Counted from the first letter of the stretch, positions 47,359 through 58,140 are shown. The stretch is 64,000 nt of DNA from Chalara sp. BL73 (GCA_918026815.1 CAKJVC010000012.1:1488001-1552000); one strand, 5' to 3'. Translations and numbers: made by a program. Notes: generated by a model from the sequence alone, not told the origin.

Positions 47359-48755
47359 TTAGGGGGCCATGCTTGCAGCGTAACCCCCCGCCAAGACGTA
47401 AAATAGAAAACAACAACAACTTAGACCCTCATATCATACAATCAAGGAATACCAGAATCACACCTGGAAGAACGTGGTCTATAGCTACTACTTCTTTTGC
47501 TACGTGGTAGGTATTCCGACGCTTAGGTATAGGGTAACAGTATTACTACGTATTATGTGACAAAGCTGAATACCCTTTTTATTTGCGTAGGGTCACGTCC
47601 ATCATTAATTAAATTGCTTCTGTAGCACGAATTTCCGACCCTATTCTAAATTTATAAAATACTCTGTCTACAGAAACATACCTATAATGGCTAACCATCT
47701 TCAGCTCAATAGCTCCATGCACTCATGCTGTTACGAAGCATTAAAAGTTGCCGTGGCTATGTTCATGGGAAGTTGTTGGTAAAAGTCGTTACGCTCTTTC
47801 TTACGCGGCGTACAGTCCAATCCCACAAGAGACTTGCGTAATCCGTCGATGACCCAGGTGTGATTACCGAGTTATGGATTTTAGGAGCTGAACCCACAGT
47901 TACTGTTTGTATCAATACTTCTAGTATAGATTAGTTACTGAATGGGGGGGGGTCATGTGACAGGGTCACATGACTCAGGGGTGAGGCAATCCTCATCCCT
48001 TGATTCAACCTTCAACAATTAGATCACATTCAACCCAACAGGCAACTACGTAGCAATTGCGTGGTATTGCCACCAGTAGAGTGACTCGACAGTTACCCTT
48101 GCATCTTGATTATTTTCTCTATTTTGGGGCTGATCTTCTGTGGAATACGTGTCTAAGTTAGTTCCTGTTTGATCGCCGGCAAGGGCTAGGTCCACAGGTT
48201 GATTATGCAAAACACTACCCATGCCTGTATTGTACAGCAAGCACCCCTGAAGAATCTAAGCCATATCCCGAATAGGGGAAACACAAGCCACCTTCCCCAC
48301 ATTCATGTTTGTAGGGATTACGTCGACAAGCTTTCCAGTATTGCGTACATTATGCGCACCCCCTGTTTCCGTAGCTCGTCTAAGCCTTCAATAAGTAGCG
48401 AAAGCCTCATTATGGGTCCGTTTTGTGGTCCGTTTTTTGGCCCACTTGTGTTCTTCATGCTGTTAAAATTGTATGCGCAATTTCGTGGCCCTGAACAGCT
48501 AAGCTGCGACAACATCATTAGCAGTATCGTGAACCAAGAATAGTGTTTGTACCTTTTTTAGTTGTGGGGCTGGACCAGTTTTCACTCTCAACGAAAAATT
48601 ATATAAAGACTTGGAGGTTCTGTCGAATGCTTTTTCCCTCATCACATACTCACAGAGTCACAGAATCATCATCTTTATTTACAGACTTCTCTTAAGATAA
48701 CCTAACATACTCACTTTTCCCTCAATCGCCAAATCACGCTTAAGCTTAATTTAAA
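47359..48755. other. Repeat fragments and flank of the small secreted gene
   Basis: It contains repeat E copy 2 (47,361-47,405), a 3' fragment of LTR G (47,441-47,518) and the short palindrome GTCATGTGAC/GTCACATGAC at 47,953-47,975. Open frames at 48.05-48.54 kb lack motifs. The last 200 bp probably hold the promoter of the next gene. Confidence 0.45.
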
Positions 48756-49353
48756 ATGCCTTCTTTCACTTCCACTATTATCGCCATCACGGCCGCCCTT
48801 TCAGTCGCCTCTGCATCGCCACTCGCAGTGCGTGATATCTGCGGGGCCGCTCCTACAGGAACAGTAGCTCAGACTCCACTTGCAGAGCCTTCCGGCATTA
48901 GTATAGACCACCTCCAAATTCTTTGATATACATCTAATTATTTTCTTCACAGCTACGGCAGCTCTCTGCAAGGCCCAATGCACGGCCCAATCTGGTTGCG
49001 AGAGTTTCCTTTTCGGCTTCGTCAACAACGTCTACATCTGCAAGCTCTTCTCCGTTCCATCCTCCGCTCTTCCTCCTGTCACCAATCTCGTCGCTTACGA
49101 CATCTCCTGTCCCAACGTCCCATCTGTCGTTCCAACCGAAAGCAATCCAACCGGAGTTAAGCAAAAAAGACAGAATATCGTCACCGGAGCCACCCATGCC
49201 AGCCCGAAAAATGGCATCCCAGCTGCTGGTCAAGCCCCTTTTGCTACCCCAGGAAACGTTGGCAGCCTTGAAGCTTGCCTGGCTGCCTGTAAGGGAAATC
49301 CAGCTTGTATCAGCTATACTTTCATCTCTGGTGTCTGCAACCTCTTTGCTTAA
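48756..49353 (+). CDS. Small secreted cysteine-rich protein with two PAN/apple-like half modules
   Basis: About 180 residues. The ATG at 48756 gives a signal peptide (M-P-S-F-T-S-T-I-I-A-I-T-A-A-L-S-V-A-S-A). One intron (GTATAG...TTCACAG, about 48,901-48,951) joins P-S-G-I to T-T-A-A-L-C. Two similar cysteine modules follow: C-K-A-Q-C-T-A-Q-S-G-C-E-S-F-L-F...C-K-L-F, and near the C terminus C-L-A-A-C-K-G-N-P-A-C-I-S-Y-T-F...C-N-L-F. Between them lies K-Q-K-R-Q-N, a Kex2-type processing site, so the precursor could be cut into two products. PAN/apple folds bind carbohydrate or protein; the match is by cysteine spacing only. It could be an effector or a cell-wall protein. The neighbours are repeats. 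Confidence 0.75.
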
Positions 49354-50689
49354 GTCTCACATTACTACGGGTTTATCTTGGGAAAACGGGTTGGTGGTTG
49401 GGAAATGGAAAATTAACAGGGAAAATGCATGGTGGTGTATAAAGGGTTCGGTGTACTTGTTCTGTCCTTTTAGAATATTCTTTTAGTTTTGTATATCAGG
49501 CTAGCTAGAGACAGCATTTTAGGTTTCAACAACCAATGGATGTCTTTCAAAAATTCTGCAGGAATACTCCTTACATCAGTGTTTTGGACCCTCTTATATT
49601 TCCTAGAGGCTGAACTGATCCAAGAGCTCATTCGCATGTTTTAGGTGGGTGAGTATAAGTTAACGGGAAGAGGACAGTGTGTTATATATTTCAAATTGGC
49701 AATATTCAAATGCCCTTATCACCGCTAAGGCTACGGGTCGTGGTTCGCAAGAACGCCGTTCCTCAACGATTCCCAACAATTTTTCGAGCCTACATGTAGC
49801 GGTTGCCTGTTGTCAATCAATGGCGAGCGGTATGAGGAGACTTACTGTGGTCCAAAGACCACCTCCGAAGGTTACGGCTTCTGCAATATGCTCGTCCTGG
49901 GAGATTGCCTCGAGGCCGCTCTCAGCAGATTTTATTTCTTCAAGTACCCCGAGCTCCGAAGGTCCGAAAGTGAGTTGGGTCGGAGAAATTTTCACCAGTG
50001 AGTCTACATTGAAGTAGGCTTCCAACGCAAGGGTCCGGCCGGGCAACTTTGTGACCAAGTCACTACTGTTGACAAACCGCCACGATTTTCGGAATCCCTT
50101 GAGACTTCTCGCGAAAGTGGCAAGCTTTGTTGCCCACCCGCGGGCTTCCAATGTACCTGCCTTGATGGAGCTCGCAGAGGATAGGTTCGAATTTTCGCTT
50201 CACAGATTTTAAGGCCGTAGTTGGCGCAGGTAGAGTGTAGACATTTGAGATTACAGAGAAATAGCGTTGCGTTGCGTTGTGTACGTGAATTCAATAGAGC
50301 GTAGCAGAAAGTGTATTGGAGCTCGTAGAGCTGTAGGTCAATACAGGTAAAAGGGTTGAATTGAGTTCTAAGTACAGAGGAAACATCTCGCGTAATATAA
50401 AGCTTTCCCGCACGCGATGACTAGTCGCGTAGAGCTTCGCCTTGGCAATTCAGGGGCTGCCTTACATATTAAATAGTCTTCTTCCGTCAGTCTTAGATTG
50501 TTGTTAAGTACGCAAGATCACATTTTGGAGAAATGTTACAAGGCCCCAAATCTGACCTTGTCACTTATAGCGGGATACCCTGTAGCCTCCGGCACAGCGC
50601 CAACCGGGCCGAAAGACGCTTTTAGCACTGCCTCAAAAAGAAGCAGAACACCGCACAACAAAAGCACAAAGCCTTTCCCAGGGCATTAC
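49354..50689. other. No clear gene
   Basis: A minus-strand frame (49,813-50,151) and a plus-strand one over the same bases are open; neither has a motif I recognise. The flanks are AT-rich. Confidence 0.35.
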
Positions 50690-51160
50690 TGTAACGGCCA
50701 AGATCACTCAAGCTAGTTCAGGACCCCGGATATGGAAATTAAGCTTTTCAGCTACAGTACTTTCAGGGCGGCAAACGGCAGTCACAGGCTTAACATGATC
50801 ACATGGCCAGCCACAGGCTTGTGACTACGGGCGTATGACCTAGATTGTTGTAGGCTTCAGCTACAGAACCTTCAGGGCTGCAAACGACAGTCATAGGCTT
50901 CAGCTGTTGAACTACTTTCGGAGATATCCAAAACACAAGCAAATCACAAGCTTGGTAGCTGTAACAGAAAAATATAACACGGTCAAGAGGCGAAAAACAT
51001 AAAAAGAAGCCAGAACTCCTTGGAGGAGCGCAAGCTTGAGTCTCTGATAGACTCGAAGACCGACATTTCATATCAATACAATACTATTACTTTTGCATTG
51101 CCAATCACGTGTCTGTACGTGCTATATTGCATTCCCTCCTGCTGCCCTCTATTTGTTACA
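50690..51160 (+). repeat. LTR family B, divergent copy (B4)
   Basis: TG...CA ends: TGTAACGGCCAAGATC to CTCTATTTGTTACA. The middle differs from B1, B6 and B8 and holds repeated TTCAGGGCTGCAAACG-type units. No target duplication seen. Confidence 0.6.
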
Positions 51161-51394
51161 AATATAGGTCAAAGCCAGGACCTGTATATCCCACCAATTT
51201 TAGCTTCCAGCACATACTGGTTGAGCTTGATTCTCCTTTAATTAGTCGAGTAAAGCTGCTCCTATCACTACCTTTTTCCATTATTTGAACTCGACTTTAC
51301 AACAATATGTTCACTACAGCTACCAAAAAAATCTTCTCGGAAAAGGACAAAGAACGCTTTCCAGGGTCTCTTCAACGGAATGTACCTTTAGAGT

Positions 51395-51785
51395 TGTAAC
51401 AGAAAGAAGGCCGCAGGAGGGATTGCAATATAACAGGTTAAAACACGTGACTAGCGCTAGAGTTGCAACAGTGAAATATTGATGTCAAAAGTATGCTTGT
51501 AAGTCTAACAGGAGAAACTCAAGCTTGCCTTCCTCCAGGGAACTCTAGCTCTTCCTTATATCCCATAACAGTGCTCAACAGTGCTGTATCCTTGACCTAC
51601 GGAACCACCGAGCTCTAGAGGTCGGTATCCTCGAAAAGCATTCTATCAATCGGAGCCTACGATAGTCTAGACTATACGCCTTCATAGTGGCTGTAAGCCT
51701 TTGGCTGGCTGTCGGCTCGCCTACAGCCTGCACCCGACCCTAACCGGTTGTGGCTGTCACACCCTAACCGACTATGGCTGTTACA
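51395..51785 (-). repeat. LTR family B, subfamily B' (copy B5)
   Basis: The complete copy runs from TGTAACAGAAAGAAGG to CTATGGCTGTTACA. The interior block GAGGTCGGTATCCTCG and AGTCTAGACTATACGCC is shared with B7 at 56.4 kb and absent from B1, B6 and B8, defining a subfamily. Confidence 0.7.
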
Positions 51786-53829
51786 CTTTCATCAAGTCCC
51801 AAAGTTTGTAAAGACACTCAAAAATTTCGTAGGCATAGTTAGTGGTCCATCCCCCCTAACCGTGGCAGGATCGTCGTTAAGATATAATATTGTTTACTAT
51901 TCCTCTACGTACTTAGATCCTTTAATTCAAGAATTGATATTCTCCCTGATGAGTGACCCAACACAATAGTTTTATTCCAGACAGCCTCGCAAGTAGATCG
52001 ATACTCGGGAGGAAGCCAGAGAATTTTCTCTTTGCCTACTACTACCCAATTATCAAATGATATGAATAAGCCCTGCTCTATGTTGCCGTCCAGTGAAACT
52101 GCGAAAGACCTAACCCCGTCTGAGTAGCCGTCAAACGCTTGCAGTGCTGTGCCAGTTGCTATATCCCAGAGCCGTACTGTCTTATCATACGATCCAGATA
52201 CGATTTGCTTGCCGTCAGGTGAAAATGCAACAAACCAAACCCCATCCAAGTGGCCTTCAAACTTCTGCAGTGCGCGCCTGTTACTACATCCCAGAGCTGC
52301 ATTGTCTTACCATATGATCCAGATACGATCTGTTTACCGTCGGGTGAAAATGCGACAGACGAAACCCATTCTGAGTGGCCTTCAAGTGCTTGCAGTACTG
52401 CGCCAGTTGCTACATCCCAGAGCCGTACTGTGTTGTTACGCGATCCAGATACGACCTGTTTGCCGTCTGGTGAAAATGCGACAGACCAAGCCCAGTCCGA
52501 GTAGCTGTCAGGCGTTTGCAGTGCTGCACCTGTCGCTATATCCCAGAGCCGTACTGTATTATCATGCGATCCAGATACGGCTTGCTTGCCATCGGGTGAA
52601 AAGGCGACGGACGAAATGCTGTGCGTGTGGCCTTGAAGCGTTTGCAGTGCTGCGCCTGTTGCTATATCCCAAAGCCGCACCGTGTTATCAAGCGACCCAG
52701 ATACGATTTGCTTGCCGTCGGGTGAAAATGTGACAAACCGAACCCCGTCCAAGTGACCTTCAAACCTCTGCAGTGCTGCGCCTGTTGGTATATCCCAGAG
52801 CCGCACCGTGTTGTCACGCGATCCAGTTATGATCTGCTTGCCGTCCGGCGAAAAGGCCACAGAATTGATAGAGCTAGAATCGCCTTCAAGCGTCTGCAGC
52901 ACCGCGTTCCAATTGGCTTGTAATGTGACCTTAGTTTAGATCCAATGTGGGATATTTTTCTCAAACTGTCTTTGAACAATGCTCTTTTCTGGGGTAAATA
53001 TAAGGGCTGAGCAATATAACTGGAGGGGAAACCGTTCGATTACTGATCGGTTATATAACACGAATCGCTTTGCATCATGGATGAATGCGTGTAAATTGGG
53101 AGAGGTCTCAGCTTTAGTGTAAGTTAGTAGGATTTCTTAAAATATCACGCGGAAAGCTTACTGGAATTAAAGCTTCTAGAGAAAGTATCGCAAGAATCCT
53201 TTCTGAGCTTTTCCCTATCCAGCTAAGCGCTTCAAGCCAATGAAGCAGATGATCTTGCAGAAATCGGTAAATTCTCTTACTATCATAAAGCTTAGTGTTG
53301 CTTCGTTGTAAATGCTGGACCCAGTATAAGCATGCGTATTGAACTTCGGAAGGAAGGAATTCTTTAATGCGATCGCTATTGACTTGAGTAGCTAAACTAC
53401 CAGGAGTATACATTTCGCAAATATCTTTTTTGAGTGTCCCGGACATTAGCTGTATACAACCGGCAGCTAATGTCTGATAAGCTTGCTTGTCGTCTACTCA
53501 GAAATCTTCACATCGATCTTGATTCAGAAGGAAATCGCGAAACGAAGGATAGTGTAAATAAAGCGGACGAGTTTGGTCTACTAGTATGTCTATAATTGCG
53601 TAAAGATCTTCAAGCGTTTGATCGATAGCTTCTTTTGGGAGATTTAATAGCTTGCTTAATGAAAAGGCAGAAAAAGGCGAAAGCAATACTACCAAACTCC
53701 CAAGCGTGTATTTTGGCATATTACATAACTCCTCTTTTTCTTCATTCGTATAGTCTGAAGAAATAGAGTGGTTAAGGACGGTAAAGTATATCTCGTTAAG
53801 GTGCTTTTCTGGTGCTGTGATTGCGCTGT

Positions 53830-54205
53830 TGTAACAGCCAGAGTGTAACAGCCAGAGCCGGTTAGAAACGGCTATCATAGCAGCCACAGGCGTTCAGCTA
53901 CAGCAGCCACCAGCGTACAACTATGGCAACCACAGGCATTCTGCTACAGCAGCTACAGGCTCTGCTACAGCAGCCACAGGCATACAGCTACAACAGGCAT
54001 ACAGCTACAGCAGCCACAGGCTGACAGCTACAGCACAGTTGAAAGGATATAAGGAACAGCTAGAGCTTCCTGGAGAAAGGCAAGCTTGAGTTTATCTGCT
54101 AGACGGACAAGCATACTTTTGATATCAATACATCACTATTTCTATTGCAGTCACGTGTCTTACCTGTTATATTGCAATCCCTCCTGTTGCCCTCTATTTG
54201 TTACA
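53830..54205 (+). repeat. Solo LTR family B (copy B6) inside the NLR gene
   Basis: 376 bp with TG...CA ends. Flanks GCTGT (53825-53829) and GCTGC (54206-54210) are a target duplication with one transition. Excision of the element and one copy joins K-G-G-S to A-I-T-A-P-E in frame. Confidence 0.85.
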
Positions 54206-55176
54206 GCTGCTGCCGCCTTTGAGACGTGCATCCAGTCTTTTTGGTGCGAACCGCTTTCTTTCACGGATAAACCGACACGCCGTTGCTGCCCAGATAAAAA
54301 AGCCGTTAGCATTCAAGGCCAGCTGTCTCAGAACCTGCTTGCCTGGCCAGTCCGCTCCAAAAGTCCGCTTTTGCCCGATTTTCTCGAGGCTGTATCCCAG
54401 GAATAAAAGAATGTCATGATTAACAATCGCCGGAGCTATGTTTTGGAGTACGAAGTCCCGGTGTTCAGCTTGCGGAATACTGTACATACTGTATCGGATT
54501 GGGATATCAGGTCTGCTTGTCACATATACTCGAAGTCGTATTGTCTTTAACGATCGAGCTTCAGCTAAAAGTTGTAAAATGATCTGTACGTTGTTGTTAT
54601 CTTTACAATTATCAAGCGCATTAACGATAAGAATATTTGAAAGTTGACCAAAATTGAAGTCTAGCTGTGATAGTGGATCAAGAATAAGTTGGCGCCACTG
54701 GTCGCGGAAGGTCTGGCTTGCAATGTCTTTACGCTTAGCAACAGCATCGTAAATATATAGTTGAAAAGATAGTACGTTATTTGCGAGCTGCACGGCAATA
54801 CTTGTAAAGAACTTGCGGGCATCGCTCACGTTTCCACTGCTTTTCGAAAAAAAGAAACTGGCCTTAAGACGCGCTTGTTCGAAGTATTTGCGGGCAACAG
54901 TGCGTGCAATAGTCGACTTTCCGGTGCCAGCTAGACTATTTAACCAGAAAATGCTCCGCTTATCCTGTCCTTCAATCCAGTTATATATCTCTTGTAAAAG
55001 GTCGACACGGGTGTCGGGAAGGCAGGTGGGTTCATGTTGGTGGTCGTATAAGTTGAAACGGGCATTTGTTGCAAACGGCAGAAGATTAAGTAAGCTGTCT
55101 AGCCATGAGCTACCGATTAGCGTTCTAAAACCCCTACAGCCTCGAGAGCTCGCCTGGTAAAATACTCACTTTCGCT

Positions 55177-55227
55177 GTTTCCAAAGTTTACAGATCTGAC
55201 TTTCCCCACCACGACCTTGGCACTATT
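55177..55227 (-). other. HET-s-type amyloid motif (HRAM-like) in exon 1
   Basis: Residues 15-31 read NSAKVVVGKVRSVNFGN. The Podospora HET-s prion domain repeats share the N-S-A-K or N-S-x-x start, the V-V-G-K core (second repeat) and the V-x-x-G-N end, with one residue fewer here. In NWD2-type NLRs the motif sits at this same extreme N-terminal position and templates a partner's amyloid domain. This is a motif match by eye; the amyloid function is inferred. Confidence 0.7.
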
Positions 55228-55269
55228 TGCCGCTGAAATGCCGCTAATACGTTGATAATCGCCTGACAT

Positions 55270-55556
55270 CGGGCGCTAGGGTGGCAGCGACGTCATAACA
55301 TTCAAGAGATAATCTCTTCCATTATGCACTATGGAGACTCGCGCTTATAGGGCACGCCGCTAGTAGAGAACATGTTGGTACGGTGAGTTTTGTTACGGTG
55401 GGGTTGGGACAGCGGCTTTAGTGTGCTTCCAGATCAGCCGCCATTGGCTAAAACGTGTTCGCATCCCTCCACCAGCATAATGATTCTTTACTTTTGTTTG
55501 GTGGTACCCAAACAGACTAGCCAAATACTTTGCCTTTATCATTACCATTTCCGAGT
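55270..55556. promoter_or_regulatory. 287-bp divergent promoter region between NLR and Fungal_N-like genes
   Basis: It separates the two opposite ATGs at 55269 and 55557. A shared bidirectional promoter is likely from the layout. No specific motif was identified. Confidence 0.5.
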
Positions 55557-56368
55557 ATGGCTGATACCCTAAGTGTCGCTGCCTCTACCACAGCCGTCAC
55601 CACCGTGGCTCTCCAGAGTGTCCACGTCCTTTCCGCGACCATTGACAACATCAAGGATGCTCCGAACGACGTTACGAGCATTCGAGCTGATCTGAAGGCC
55701 GTTGAGACCGTTCTTCGCAGCTAGATATGTCGCTACAAGACGGTATTCTGCAAATTGCCCTAGTACCCAGATTAAGCCTGCTTTCTATAACTGCTTTATG
55801 TCACGGCCCTGGCCTTTTCTCGCTTGGAGCTTGGCACTGGATACCCCAGAGCTCGGACAGAGCACAGCACCGGACAACACAGAGCTCGCCTATCCTGGCC
55901 TCCGGCCAGTTCCTGTATATAGAGCACTGCTTTCCTTCCCTTCTTCTGTCCGTAGCTTGTTCTCTTAGTTATGACAATTGATAGTTGTTCACATCTCTGG
56001 GTCCTTCTACCTAGATCTACGGATCGAGATCCCTGTTCAGCTTGGGTTGTTACACTCTACAGTATGCACGACGTTTCGATCATTGCTGGATGAGTGGATG
56101 AAACACTCGAGGGAAAATAAGGCATTTGGATGGATAGATGGAGAGTGGGGTTATTTGGACAGGACCAAAACCTTTAAGAGGCGGCTTAATGATTTTAAAG
56201 GCAGGCTCAGCGCGGCCCTGTGAACGGCCTATATGTACGTGTCTTCGCTCAAGGTATACGTTAGTTTTTGAAGCTGTCTAACGTGCATAGATAGCATTAT
56301 AACTAGCCGCGAACTGCACATAATGAAAGAAATGAAGGACATGATACTAGAGCAAAATAAAAGGGTCC
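55557..56368 (+). pseudogene. Fungal_N-like (STAND N-terminal/SesA-like) partner gene, inactivated
   Basis: It starts M-A-D-T-L-S-V-A-A-S-T-T-A-V-T-T-V-A-L-Q-S, the opening of fungal proteins with the PF17111-type N-terminal domain found on NACHT NTPases and on stand-alone effectors. The frame stops at TAG 55722-55724. The following coding sense continues in other frames (L-D-M-S-L-Q-D-G, then Q-I-K-P-A-F-Y-N-C), implying two frameshifts. LTR A5 interrupts after Y-N-C; behind it the frame resumes S-T-V-C-T-T-F-R-S-L-L-D-E-W-M-K-H-S, and later I-M-K-E-M-K-D-M-I-L-E-Q, where LTR B7 truncates the gene. No C-terminal amyloid motif remains to be read, because that part is lost. Family assigned from sequence character. 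Confidence 0.7.
55799..56054 (+). repeat. Solo LTR family A (copy A5) with target duplication
   Basis: It lies between CTTTA (55794-55798) and CTCTA (56055-56059), a 5-bp duplication with one C/T change. Excision joins Y-N-C to S-T-V-C in frame. It is 256 bp, a shorter version of family A. Confidence 0.82.
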
Positions 56369-56696
56369 TGTAACAGCCAGAGTCGGTTAGGGTGTGACAG
56401 CTAGAATCGAGTGTGACAGCTACAGTTGGCTAAGGTGTGACAGCTAGAGTCGGTTAGGGTTGGTTACAGGCTGTAGGCGAGTCGACAGCCGGCCAAAGGC
56501 TTACAGCCACTATGAAGGCGTATAGTCTAGACTATCGTGGGCTCCGATCGATAGGATGCTTTTCGGGGATACCGACCTCTAGAGCTCGGTGGTTCCGTAG
56601 GTCAAGGATACAGCACTTTTGAGCAATGTGAGCACTATTATGGGATATAAGGAAGAGATAGAGCTCCCTGAAGGAAGGCAAGCTTGAGTTTCCTGC
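56369..56696 (+). repeat. Truncated LTR family B, subfamily B' (copy B7)
   Basis: It starts TGTAACAGCCAGAGTCGG, has four GTGTGACAGCTAGA-type units, then the B' block ATCGTGGGCTCCGATCG, and ends against B8 after AAGCTTGAGTTTCCTGC. Its distal part is missing. Confidence 0.7.
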
Positions 56697-57066
56697 TGTA
56701 ACAAATAGAGGGCAACAGGAGGGATTGCAATATAACAGGTAAGAACACGTGACTGCAATGTAATAGAAATAGTGATGTATTGATATCAAAAGTATGCTTG
56801 TCCGTCTAGCAGATAAACTCAAGCTTGCTTTCCTCCTGAAAGCTCTAGCTGTTCCTTATATCCTTCCAGCTGTGCTGTAGCTGTATGCCTATGACTGCTG
56901 TAGCTGTACGGCTTCTATAGCTGTATGCCTGTGGCTGCTGTAGCTGTATGCCTGTGGCTGCTGTAGCTGTACGCCCGTGGCTGCTCATAGGCGGAGCATG
57001 CCGCTCACAGCCCGTCAGCTCATAAGCTGTTATGAGATCCGTCTCTAACCGGCTCTGGCTGTTACA
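56697..57066 (-). repeat. LTR family B (copy B8)
   Basis: Complete copy from TGTAACAAATAGAGGG to GGCTCTGGCTGTTACA, 370 bp, with a minisatellite of CTGTAGCTGTATGCCTGTGG units. It joins B7 without a matching duplication, suggesting recombination or a deletion at the joint. Confidence 0.75.
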
Positions 57067-57125
57067 ATAACAATACTGTTTTGCTTAAGTTTAAATTGAC
57101 TTGTTAAACTAGTTTTAAAAGTAAT

Positions 57126-57348
57126 TGTTGGTATGAGTGAATAGCACATATCGCGATGCACGGACCACATGGATGTATTATAGCACTCGTACGTAGATTA
57201 GCACTTAGAACAATTCAAGAACAAGTCAACCACCTGCAACGAGCATAATAGCACTGCGCTGAGATCGCGGTGCTACGTGCCCCGTGGGTAACCGACTTAA
57301 GCAATTGCAAGTCATCAATACGAAGTATCACAGAGAGTGATACAAACA
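57126..57348 (+). repeat. Solo LTR family C (copy C3), 223 bp, 5-bp target duplication
   Basis: It starts TGTTGGTATGAGTG and ends GATACAAACA, flanked by perfect GTAAT duplications (57121-57125, 57349-57353). Confidence 0.9.
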
Positions 57349-57466
57349 GTAATATATAGTTGTATTACAAGTTTGTAGTCGCGTTTTTACAGGCTAGTCG
57401 CGTTGCATTTTACAGACTGAATGCTTTGTGTTCACAGGGCTGGTTGCCCTGTGTTTACAGGCTTGT

Positions 57467-57640
57467 TGTCACGTCGCGTGCTCTCAAGCACACGTGATCC
57501 ATATTAGGCGAGCTCCCCGAGCTCCCCGTGTATATATAGCCTGCTCTCCTCGAGCTCCCTCTTCCTTCCTTAGCTATAGATTCTCGTATAGTACCACAGC
57601 TGCCCTCTGTATCTGTAGATCCACAGCTCGTGCCGTAACA
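57467..57640 (+). repeat. Candidate solo LTR family I (copy I2), 174 bp
   Basis: It matches I1 over its whole length, between TGTCACGTCGCGTGC and CTCGTGCCGTAACA. No duplication is seen. Confidence 0.65.
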
Positions 57641-57805
57641 ATCACCGAAGCGCCAATTGCCTACGGGGGCGCTGTCGAAGTTTTTGATGCTGAAGCTCGA
57701 GCTGCAGTCTGTTGAACAGGCTAGGGCCAAGGATTATACCTAGCCTATTGGGGAAGTTGTAAGTATGCTTGCGCAAGATGCATACGTACTTTTGCCTTCG
57801 ATGAT

Positions 57806-57894
57806 TGTTGGAATGAATGTGCATAGCTTCACACGTTCCATCGGATCACGGGGATTGTGGGTCTTCTACCACTATATAACTACCTGTGACAACT
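57806..57894 (+). repeat. 5' fragment of LTR family G
   Basis: It starts TGTTGGAATGAATG and follows copy G closely up to ACTACC, where LTR A6 begins. The 3' half is absent on the other side of A6. Confidence 0.6.
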
Positions 57895-58140
57895 CAAGCC
57901 GAATAGGGATCTCGATCCGTAGATCTAGGTAGATGGACTCAGAGGTGTAAGCAACTATCAATTGTCATAACTAAGAGAACAAGTTACGGACAGAAGAAAG
58001 GAAAGGAAGCAGTGCTCCATATACAGGAACTGGCCGGAGGCCAGGATAGGCGAGCTCTGGGGTGTCCGGTGCTGTGCTCTGTCCGAGCTCTGGGGCACCC
58101 GGTGCCAAGCTCCAAGCCAGAGAAGGCCAAGGCTGTGACA
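57895..58140 (-). repeat. Solo LTR family A (copy A6)
   Basis: 246 bp from TGTGACAACTCAAGC to GGCTGTGACA, closest to A5. The flanks CTACC and ATTCT differ, so the insertion was followed by loss of one flank. Confidence 0.75.

Larger units (their letters stand above)
51905..55269 (-). pseudogene. NACHT-WD40 NLR with N-terminal HET-s-like amyloid motif, inactivated
   Basis: Exon 1 (ATG 55269) encodes M-S-G-D-Y-Q-R-I-S-G-I-S-A-A, then residues 15-31 that match the HET-s-type motif. The best splice is donor GTATTT at about 55,163 to acceptor CTGTAG, giving ...S-E-G-F-R-T-L-I-G-S-S-W-L-D. The NACHT domain has L-A-G-T-G-K-S-T and I-L-I-V-N-A-L-D-N-C. The linker matches the 31-kb STAND gene (Y-A-C-L-Y-W-V-Q-H-L; same intron position after L-E-A-L-I). 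Six WD repeats, a partial one and the shared tail follow. Lesions: LTR B6 at 53830-54205 (frame restored on removal), TGA for Trp at 53498-53500, TAA at 52936-52938, and a one-base loss near 52,274 in the WD array. It is head to head with the Fungal_N-like gene at 55,557. Confidence 0.85.
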
